Assembly: GCF_900129635.1 (NCBI RefSeq) | Contig: NZ_FSRB01000002.1 | Coordinates: 400,727-464,726, forward strand | Length of the DNA: 64,000 nt | Source of the DNA: Singulisphaera sp. GP187 | GTDB taxonomy: Bacteria; Planctomycetota; Planctomycetia; Isosphaerales; Isosphaeraceae | Reading direction: 5' to 3' | Notes under the pieces: generated by a model | Database searches by the model: none | What the model saw: only the letters and a program-made list of their open reading frames with translations | Told to the model about the DNA's origin: nothing | Position numbers and translations under genes: made by a program | Part shown: positions 57,545 to 64,000 of the stretch, piece after piece | How positions within the stretch are numbered: position 1 is the first letter of the stretch | Layout of the letters: each line of letters opens with the position of its first letter

Positions 57545-57545
57545 G

Positions 57546-57625
57546 TCGCTCTGACGCCGTTGAAGCAGGAAGTTGGGCTCGGCCCTCGCTCTGACGCCGT
57601 TGAAGCAGGAAGTTGGGCTCGGCCC
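57546..57625. repeat. Perfect 40-bp tandem duplication
   Basis: Two identical 40-bp units, 57546-57585 and 57586-57625 (TCGCTCTGACGCCGTTGAAG...), lie directly after the cytochrome remnant. A recent slippage or unequal-exchange event is the simplest explanation. Confidence 0.9.
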
Positions 57626-57819
57626 CCGGTCTTTGGGCGCGCGTACCGGGGGCCGAGTACGGACCCCGGCCATCCCGACCTGGGTCATTCGAGGGTAAAC
57701 CGCTGTCAGCAAGTGATTCCTTGTTCGAGGGCCCCCTCTGGCTTTGTGGCGGGCGACGCGACTACACTGTTAGGAGACCCATCGCGCACACCGGCCTCTC
57801 GATCCGGACGGATCCTCCG

Positions 57820-59469
57820 ATGCGGCATTCTCAGCGACCTCGTCTTCTCCGCGTCCTCCGAATCAAGTCTCGACGCGTCCACGCCCGGCTCGATCGCCTG
57901 GCGCCGTTCTTGATGCTCTGGGTCCCTTCCTGGGGGACCAGCATCTTGCTCCACGCGGCGGCCTTGCTGCTCCTGGCGCTTTACTTCTATGCCCATTCGG
58001 GCGGACCGAAGGAGCTCGAGATTCGGGCGGCGATCCCGTCCCAGCTCACGGACGACCTGCTCTCACTGACCCCGTCCGACCACGCGGGCGACCCGTTCAC
58101 CACCCAGAAGTCGGACGAGCCGCCGTCGCTTTCGCTCGATGCGGCCCCGCCCGAGGTCAAAACGGTCAACCAGCCGGCGCTGCCGGCCCTCACTCAGTTC
58201 ACCCCCGAACTGATGGCCCCCGATCTCCCGACCGAACTGGCCCGCGTGCCGGGCAAGGGCAAGGGGATGGCCATGGCCCTTCATGTGGAAGGCCTCTCCG
58301 CGCCGTTCTCGGGGCGGCAGGGAATGAGCCGGGCCCAGCTCGTGCGCCGCGAGGGAGGGACGGTGCGGTCGGAGAAGGCAGTTGAGGACGGCCTCGACTG
58401 GCTGGTCCGCCACCAGCGGCTCGACGGCGGCTGGAGCTTGAACTTCCATGGGCAGTGTCAGGGCACCGGTTGCCCCGCGCAGGTCTGTCTCGAGTCGGAA
58501 ACGGCCGCCACCGGCCTGGCGCTCTTGCCCTTACTCGGGGCCGGCCATATCCACACGGTCAAGACGCGCTACCAGATGAACGTCCGCAAAGGACTGGAGT
58601 GGTTGGTCCAACACCAGCAACCGAGCGGCGAGCTGTACATCAACGGTGGCGACACCGCTCGTATGTACAGTCATGCGATCGCCGCGATGGCCCTTTGCGA
58701 AGCGTACGGGATTTCCGGAGAGCCAACGCTCCGCCGCCCGGCGCAGCGGGCCTTGGACTTCATCGTCGCCTCGCAGAACTCGCAGGACGGCGGCTGGCGC
58801 TATTTTCCCGAGCAACCGGGCGACACTTCGGTCTTCGGCTGGCAGATGTTCGCCCTGCGGAGCGCCCGGTTGGCCGGGCTCCCGGTCCCCCGCAACGTCA
58901 CCAAGGGATGCCGGGTCTACCTCGATCTGGCGGCCGTCGACGAGTCCAGGACGATGTATGCCTATCGCCCCGGCCGCGGCGCCTCCCCCGTGATGACCGC
59001 CGAGGCGCTTCTGACCCGACAATATCTCGGCTGGCCGCGTGAGTTTCCCCCCTTGGTCAAAGGGGTCGCGCATGTCGCGGCCGACCTCGAGCGCTCGTCG
59101 GAACGTAATATCTATTACTGGTATTATGCGACGCAGCTTCTCCACAACATGCAGAACAAGGACTGGCCGCGCTGGAATAGCCGGGTGCGCGACGGCCTGA
59201 TCGCCATGCAGGTGGGCGGCGCCGGCTGCGATCGAGGCAGTTGGGACCCGTTCACCCCCCAGCCGGATCAGTGGGGCCGCGCCGCGGGCCGTCACTTCCT
59301 CACCGCGCTCTCGCTCCTGACCTTGGAAGTCTATTACCGCTACCTGCCCCTCTACCAGCCCAGCGATTCGGACCCGGATAAACTCGCGTTGCCGCCGCGG
59401 GATGCCCCCGTCGATCCCGCCGACAAGCCGCAACCCCTCGCTCTCCCGGTTGCTCCCCCCGTCCCCTGA
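57820..59469 (+). CDS. Membrane-anchored prenyltransferase/squalene-oxidase repeat protein
   Basis: 549 residues from the ATG at 57820. A basic start and one membrane helix (GTSILLHAAALLLLALYFYA, about 46-65) anchor it. A Pro/Asp-rich linker follows to about residue 185. The remainder is an alpha/alpha toroid with repeats typical of the terpene-cyclase/prenyltransferase superfamily: GLDWLVRHQRLDGGWSL, GLEWLVQHQQPSGELY, ALDFIVASQNSQDGGWRYFPEQPGDTSVFGWQ, and MTAEALLTRQYLGW. The QDGGW motif repeats, but the catalytic DxDD of squalene-hopene cyclase is not seen. Such planctomycete proteins are probably not cyclases; the role is unknown. Confidence 0.85.
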   Translation: MRHSQRPRLLRVLRIKSRRVHARLDRLAPFLMLWVPSWGTSILLHAAALLLLALYFYAHSGGPKELEIRAAIPSQLTDDLLSLTPSDHAGDPFTTQKSDEPPSLSLDAAPPEVKTVNQPALPALTQFTPELMAPDLPTELARVPGKGKGMAMALHVEGLSAPFSGRQGMSRAQLVRREGGTVRSEKAVEDGLDWLVRHQRLDGGWSLNFHGQCQGTGCPAQVCLESETAATGLALLPLLGAGHIHTVKTRYQMNVRKGLEWLVQHQQPSGELYINGGDTARMYSHAIAAMALCEAYGISGEPTLRRPAQRALDFIVASQNSQDGGWRYFPEQPGDTSVFGWQMFALRSARLAGLPVPRNVTKGCRVYLDLAAVDESRTMYAYRPGRGASPVMTAEALLTRQYLGWPREFPPLVKGVAHVAADLERSSERNIYYWYYATQLLHNMQNKDWPRWNSRVRDGLIAMQVGGAGCDRGSWDPFTPQPDQWGRAAGRHFLTALSLLTLEVYYRYLPLYQPSDSDPDKLALPPRDAPVDPADKPQPLALPVAPPVP

Positions 59470-59541
59470 ATGAACTTGCGGGGCTGCACAAAACCCACCG
59501 ACCGGGAGGGATTCGCGAGACTGTCGCAAGGATACCGGGAT

Positions 59542-59570
59542 CTCGTTCCCACGCTCGGCGTGGGAACGAG
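59542..59570. repeat. REP-like hairpin CTCGTTCCCACGC
   Basis: Perfect 13-bp arms 59542-59554 and 59558-59570 (CTCGTTCCCACGC/GCGTGGGAACGAG) with a 3-nt loop, 72 bp behind the repeat-protein gene. It might also end transcription, but the T-rich tail is weak (GAGTTTCT). Confidence 0.8.
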
Positions 59571-59699
59571 TTTCTCCCGCGAATTTCGGCCTCCGGAGCA
59601 GACAGACGGCCCGGTTTCCTTGCGATAGACTTGATTTCGCGTGCATTGCTTTTCTGACTCTCAATTAAACAACGACCCGCCAGAGAGCGAGGAATCACC

Positions 59700-59729
59700 C
59701 TCGTTCCCACGGGGGACCGTGGGAACGAG
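59700..59729. repeat. Second REP-like hairpin of the CTCGTTCCCACG family
   Basis: Perfect 13-bp arms 59700-59712 and 59717-59729 (CTCGTTCCCACGG/CCGTGGGAACGAG) with a 4-nt loop, 130 bp from the first copy. The arms differ by a compensated base pair (C-G to G-C). Confidence 0.8.
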
Positions 59730-59783
59730 TTGCAAGCGGCTTCCTCGCCCGGTATCGGGTCGTTGCTATTAAAGACATTGAAC

Positions 59784-60020
59784 TCACTCTCCCCGCTCAC
59801 CCCCCTGCCCCACCTCTGGCTTATCCAGGCCGAGGAGCGATGCCAGGGCGAGCGAGCGAATTGCCTCCAGGGCGTATTCCCAGCGGCCTTCGGCGCAGAG
59901 ACCTCGAAGCCCCCCGTCCTCATAGGCTTCCAAGGCGGCCTGGAGGCAGGCTGAACGTACGCCTTCGGCGAGTTGAAGCTCGTGACCCTTTAAGTTGTGA
60001 CTATTGCGTGATGTGTTCAT
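59784..60020 (-). CDS. Small conserved-looking protein, function unknown
   Basis: 78 residues from the ATG at 60020. The core HELQLAEGVRSACLQAALEAYEDGGLRGLCAEGRWEYALEAIRSL resembles short proteins I recall from planctomycetes and cyanobacteria: two helices around a conserved G-L-C-x-E-G-R-W-E motif. The conserved Cys and Trp suggest a folded domain, but no activity is known to me. The C-terminal tail is less ordered (DKPEVGQGGERGE). It is the only minus-strand gene among the plus-strand genes from 56 to 64 kb. Confidence 0.6.
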   Translation of the reverse strand: MNTSRNSHNLKGHELQLAEGVRSACLQAALEAYEDGGLRGLCAEGRWEYALEAIRSLALASLLGLDKPEVGQGGERGE

Positions 60021-60297
60021 GTTTAATTGCGCAGGCCTGGCTTTAGGTGCTATTGGTTCCTTAAGCCCGAGCGAGAATTCTCGCACCGTGACTGGTCACG
60101 GGAAATGAGTGGGACGGCGGGCTTTTCAAGCGTATCATACATTCAAGGCACGCTTGGAGGGGGTTTCTCTACCAGTTCGGCCGGCCGGCCGGTATTCACC
60201 CTGGAGGTCCGCCTGGTTGATTCGTTGATCCGTGACGATCGAGCCTCGACTTCTTACGGTTCCGGCCGCCGTTGAAATCAGGAGCGTGGACAGTCGT

Positions 60298-62544
60298 ATG
60301 AGAATTTCTCGCTGTCTTGCCGTTTCGATCCTGCTGGGCCTCCTGCTCGCCACGGGGCGAGCGTCTTGGGCTCAGGTGCCGCCCGATCACGTCCGGCAAA
60401 TGAAGGAAGGGTTGGCGCTATTCAAAGAGCACGTTCGCCCGGCGCTGACGCAGCACTGCCTCAATTGCCACGGCGGCAAGACGATCAAAGGGGATTTCGA
60501 CCTCTCCGATCGCCGGCCGCTGATGAACAGTGGCGCGATCGAGGGCGGGGGCAGGGAGAGTTTGCTCTATGCGTTGATCACGCATGCGGAAGAGCCGCAC
60601 ATGCCTCAAAAAGGGGCGAAGCTGCCCGCCGAGACGATCGAGCAGATCGCACGCTGGATCGACCTGGGCGCTCCTTACGACCGCCCTTTGATCGAGCGGG
60701 CGAATGCGAACCCGGGCTCGCCCCGGGCCACCGCGATCACCGAAGAGGACCGCCAGTTCTGGTCGTTTCGCCCGCTCCTGACCGGCGCCCCGCCGACGGT
60801 GCGGGACTCGGCCTGGGCACGCACCCCGGTCGACCGCTTCATCCTCAGCAAGCTCGAAGAACAGAAGCTGACGCCGAATCCGCAGGCCGACCGCCCTGTC
60901 TTGATTCGCCGCCTCTCCCTCGACCTGGTCGGGCTGCTGCCGACGCCCGAGGAGGTCGACGCCTTCGTCGCCGATCCCGCGCCCGACGCCTACGAGCGGC
61001 TGGTCGATCGACTGCTCGCCTCGCCGCATTACGGCGAGCGTTGGGCCCGGCACTGGATGGATGTCGCCCGGTTCGCCGAGTCGCACGGCTATGAACAGGA
61101 TTACGATCGGCCTTATGCCTATCACTATCGAGACTTCTTGATTGATGCTCTGAACCGGGATCTGCCCTACGACCAGTTCGTCCGCTGGCAGGTCGCGGGC
61201 GACGAACTGGCGCCGGACGACCCCTCGGCCATGGCCGCCACCGGGTTCTTGGGCGCGAGTGCCTTCCCGACCCAGCTCACCGAGGCCGAGTTCGAGTCGG
61301 CCCGCTACGAGGAGCTGAGCGACATGACTGCGACGACCGGGTCGGCCTTCCTCGGCCTCTCGGTCGGCTGCGCCCGCTGCCACGACCACAAGTTTGATCC
61401 GATCCCGGCCGAGGACTACTACCGGATGGCGGCGACCTTCTCGACCGCCATCCGCAGCGAGATCGAGATCTCCCCCCGGCCTGGCGAGAAACCGGTCAAG
61501 ATGCAGGTCACCAGCGAGGGTTTTCCACACACCAAGCACAACGCGGACGGGCGTGGCTTTCCGCACTTTTATCCGACCACCTATATTCTGAGCCGCGGCG
61601 ACCTCAACCAGAAGAAGGGGGAGGCGGTTCCGAGCTTCCTCCGCGTGTTGATGCCCGCCGGCCGCGACGCCTCATCCTGGCGGGTCGAGCCCCCCGCCGG
61701 CTGGACCCGCACCCGCTTTCGCCGCGCGGCGCTGGCGAACTGGCTCACCGATGCGGATCAAGGGGCCGGCCGGTTGGTCGCACGCGTGGCGGTGAACCGG
61801 CTCTGGCATTACCGGTTCGGCCGCGGCATCGTCGCCACCCCCAACGACTTCGGCGCCCAGGGCGAGCGGCCGACTCACCCCGAGTTGCTCGACTGGCTCG
61901 CGGCCGAGCTGATCCGCGAGGGCTGGCGGCTCAAACCGCTGCACCGCCTGATCGTCACCAGCGCGGTCTATCGCCAGAGCGGGACGTTCGACGAGTCGCG
62001 CGCCGTCATCGACCGGGAGAACCAGTGGCTTTGGAGGCATGCTCCCCGGCGGCTCGAAGCCGAGCCGATTCGCGACATCATGCTGCAAGTTGCCGGACTC
62101 CTCGACCGGCGGATGCACGGCCCCGGCTCGCTCGACCCGTCGATGGGGCGCCGGAGCGTCTACTTCTTTATCAAGCGGAGCGAGCTGATCCCGACGATGA
62201 TGCTCTTCGACTGGCCCGAGCATCTCGTGAGCATCGGCCAGCGCGGTACGACGACGACCGCATCGCAAGCCTTGATGTTCATGAACAACCTCGAGGGCCG
62301 GCGGGCGGCCGAACACTTCTCCGCTCGCCTGGCCGGCGAACCGGACGCCAACGTGGTCCGGCACGCCTACCGGTTGGCGTTCGGCCGCGAACCGACTGCC
62401 GCCGAGACGCGATTCGCCACCGACTTTCTCGACCACCAGAGCGACGCCTACCAGCAGGCTGGCCGGCCGAACCCGGGGCAGCTTGCGCTCACGGACCTCT
62501 GCCAGTCATTGTTGGGGACCAGCGAGTTGATTTACCGCCCTTGA
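60298..62544 (+). CDS. PSCyt1-DUF1549-DUF1553 secreted protein
   Basis: 748 residues from the ATG at 60298. Signal peptide RISRCLAVSILLGLLLATGRASWAQ. Then a planctomycete cytochrome C domain with the haem motif CLNCHGG near residue 56 and MPQKGAKLP as the distal Met region. DUF1549 follows (FRPLLTGAPPTVRDSAWARTPVDRFILSKLEEQKL, LLASPHYGERWARHWMDVARFAESHGYEQD, CARCHDHKFDPIPAEDYY, which has a second CxxCH-like site), and DUF1553 at the C terminus (RFGRGIVATPNDFGAQGERPTHPELLDWLA, AFGREPTAAETRFA). Such proteins are predicted extracytoplasmic redox or polysaccharide-related proteins; the function is unproven. The partner DUF1501 gene starts 21 bp downstream. Confidence 0.93.
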   Translation: MRISRCLAVSILLGLLLATGRASWAQVPPDHVRQMKEGLALFKEHVRPALTQHCLNCHGGKTIKGDFDLSDRRPLMNSGAIEGGGRESLLYALITHAEEPHMPQKGAKLPAETIEQIARWIDLGAPYDRPLIERANANPGSPRATAITEEDRQFWSFRPLLTGAPPTVRDSAWARTPVDRFILSKLEEQKLTPNPQADRPVLIRRLSLDLVGLLPTPEEVDAFVADPAPDAYERLVDRLLASPHYGERWARHWMDVARFAESHGYEQDYDRPYAYHYRDFLIDALNRDLPYDQFVRWQVAGDELAPDDPSAMAATGFLGASAFPTQLTEAEFESARYEELSDMTATTGSAFLGLSVGCARCHDHKFDPIPAEDYYRMAATFSTAIRSEIEISPRPGEKPVKMQVTSEGFPHTKHNADGRGFPHFYPTTYILSRGDLNQKKGEAVPSFLRVLMPAGRDASSWRVEPPAGWTRTRFRRAALANWLTDADQGAGRLVARVAVNRLWHYRFGRGIVATPNDFGAQGERPTHPELLDWLAAELIREGWRLKPLHRLIVTSAVYRQSGTFDESRAVIDRENQWLWRHAPRRLEAEPIRDIMLQVAGLLDRRMHGPGSLDPSMGRRSVYFFIKRSELIPTMMLFDWPEHLVSIGQRGTTTTASQALMFMNNLEGRRAAEHFSARLAGEPDANVVRHAYRLAFGREPTAAETRFATDFLDHQSDAYQQAGRPNPGQLALTDLCQSLLGTSELIYRP

Positions 62545-62565
62545 AATCCCAGAGTAGAGCCAACC

Positions 62566-64000
62566 ATGAAGCGGGATTCCTCGAACCAAGGTGCGCCGAG
62601 CGCTCGGGCGTCGACCGACTCCTCTCCCGAGCCGATCCTCACGCGGCGCCGACTCCTCCAGCGTGCCGGCGGCGGATTCGGCCTGATTGGCCTGGCCGGC
62701 TTACTCCACCAAGAAGGACTGCTCGAAGCTCCGGCTTGCGCGGCGGGTGGCCTTGGCAACCTCGCGCTCAATCCGATGGCCCCCCGCCCTGCCCACTTCC
62801 CGGGTCGTGCCAAGCGGGTCATCTGGATCTTCATCAACGGGGGCCCGAGCCAGGTTGACACCTGGGACTACAAGCCGGCCCTCGCCAGGTGGAACGGCAA
62901 GTCGATGCGCGAGTTCGACGCGACCTTCAAGAACACGACCGGGTTCTTCAAGGATCAGGTCGGCGGCTTGATGAAGTCTCCGTTTCGGTTCCGCCCGCGC
63001 GGAGAGTGCGGCAAGATGGTCTCGGAGTTGTTCCCGTACCTCGGCCAGCACGTCGACAAGATGGCGTTCATCCATTCGGCCTACACCGAATCCAACAATC
63101 ACTCACCTGCCTTGTTCATGATGAATACAGGGTTGCCCCGGATGGGGTTCCCCTGCGTCGGGTCATGGGTGACCTACGGCCTGGGGAGCGAGAACCAGAG
63201 CCTCCCTGGGTTCGTCGTGATGAGCGATCCGAGGGGGCGAGGACTCCCCAAAGGGCAGGCGGCCAACTGGGGCGCGGCGTTCCTGCCCGGGGTTTATCAG
63301 GGGACGCACCTCCGCCCCAAGGGGTCGCCGATCGACAACCTGGAACGAGCCGGCGGGATGAGCGACGCCCAGCAGCGAGCGCAGCTCGACCTCATCAAGC
63401 AGTTCAACCGGATCCACCAGGAGCAGGATCAGAACCAGGGCGAGAGGGAGCTGGCCGCCCGCATCGAGAGCTTCGAACTCGCGTATCGTATGCAGTCGGC
63501 CGCGCCCGAGGCGATCGCCATCGACTCCGAGCCCGCGCACATCCAACGGCTCTACGGCCTGGACGACCCGCGCTGTGAGCATGTCGCCCGCCAGTGCCTG
63601 ACGGCCCGCCGCATGGTCGAGCGTGGTGTGCGGTTCGTCCAGATCTACTCGGGCGGCATGGAAAACCAACGATCATGGGACGGCCATGCCGACATCAAGG
63701 GGAACCACGAGCAGTTCGCGGGCGAGACCGACAAGCCGGTCGCCGGCCTGCTGGCCGACCTGGCGCAGCGGGGCCTGCTCGACGAGACGCTCGTCATCTG
63801 GGGCGGAGAATTCGGCCGCCTGCCGATCGCCCAGACCGGGCAGAAGCCGGGCCGCGACCACAATCCCCACGGCTTCACGCTCTGGATGGCCGGCGGCGGG
63901 ATCAAGGGAGGCGTCAGCTACGGCGAGTCGGATGAAGTGGGCTATGCGGCCGCCGTTGACAAGGTTCACGTCAATGACATTCACGCAACCGTCCTCCACC
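62566..64000 (+). CDS. DUF1501 TAT-exported sulfatase-fold protein, 3' end outside window
   Basis: 478 codons visible, with no stop before the edge. The N terminus has a twin-arginine signal: LTRRRLLQRAGGGFGLIGLAGLLH. The DUF1501 domain shows VIWIFINGGPSQVDTWDYKP near its start, FIHSAYTESNNHSPALFMMNTG, VRFVQIYSGGMENQRSWDGHADI, and GLLDETLVIWGGEFGRLPIAQ, the conserved segments of this alkaline-phosphatase/sulfatase-like family. It follows the DUF1553 gene by 21 bp, the standard planctomycete pair, so the two products are expected to work together outside the cytoplasm, possibly on sulfated polymers (inference). Confidence 0.93.
   Translation, partial: MKRDSSNQGAPSARASTDSSPEPILTRRRLLQRAGGGFGLIGLAGLLHQEGLLEAPACAAGGLGNLALNPMAPRPAHFPGRAKRVIWIFINGGPSQVDTWDYKPALARWNGKSMREFDATFKNTTGFFKDQVGGLMKSPFRFRPRGECGKMVSELFPYLGQHVDKMAFIHSAYTESNNHSPALFMMNTGLPRMGFPCVGSWVTYGLGSENQSLPGFVVMSDPRGRGLPKGQAANWGAAFLPGVYQGTHLRPKGSPIDNLERAGGMSDAQQRAQLDLIKQFNRIHQEQDQNQGERELAARIESFELAYRMQSAAPEAIAIDSEPAHIQRLYGLDDPRCEHVARQCLTARRMVERGVRFVQIYSGGMENQRSWDGHADIKGNHEQFAGETDKPVAGLLADLAQRGLLDETLVIWGGEFGRLPIAQTGQKPGRDHNPHGFTLWMAGGGIKGGVSYGESDEVGYAAAVDKVHVNDIHATVLH

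Overview
The window looks like chromosomal DNA of a high-GC planctomycete, most probably of the Isosphaeraceae type. The evidence is three DUF1559 prepilin-like genes, a PSCyt1/DUF1549/DUF1553 protein followed by a TAT-exported DUF1501 protein, large Ser/Thr kinases with TPR or WD40 sensor parts beside ECF sigma factors, an 'LESR'-type secreted protein, and many short palindromic repeats in and between genes. No rRNA, tRNA or CRISPR array was found.

1-13.6 kb (minus strand): a three-gene polyunsaturated-fatty-acid (PUFA)-type secondary lipid synthase operon read pfa1 (enoyl reductase) -> pfa2 (KS-MAT-3xACP-KR-DH) -> pfa3 (KS-CLF-AT..., running off the left edge). A palindromic repeat sits in frame inside pfa3. 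14-20 kb: secreted proteins, a DUF1016 pseudogene split by a MITE-like element flanked by TA, a DUF1559 prepilin and a lipoprotein.

20-38 kb: signalling and surface genes. These are a kinase/TPR gene with an apparent frameshift in a G7 run, an ECF sigma factor, small lipoprotein/DUF1559 pairs on both strands, a HGSNAT-like membrane acyltransferase, NADP-type glutamate dehydrogenase, a conserved lipoprotein, and a sigma factor/kinase operon whose kinase begins with an anti-sigma-type zinc motif and ends in WD40 repeats.

38-48 kb: a MarR regulator divergent from a short-chain dehydrogenase with a palindromic operator between them, two tandem polytopic membrane proteins (the second C-terminally truncated), and a GT4 fusion protein followed by a GH130 enzyme. 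48-52 kb: an AbiE-type toxin-antitoxin locus whose toxin gene is split by an ISAzo13/IS630-like insertion sequence, then about 1 kb with no recognisable gene.

52-64 kb: a second GH130 gene translationally coupled to a Gfo/Idh/MocA oxidoreductase, an acyl-ACP desaturase, four small proteins, a cytochrome remnant, a prenyltransferase-like repeat protein, and the DUF1553/DUF1501 pair at the right edge. The lipid theme (PUFA synthase, desaturase) and the mannoside theme (GT4, two GH130s) are the main metabolic content. Repeat elements, an IS and several broken genes mark 16-17 kb and 48-52 kb as the most rearranged parts.
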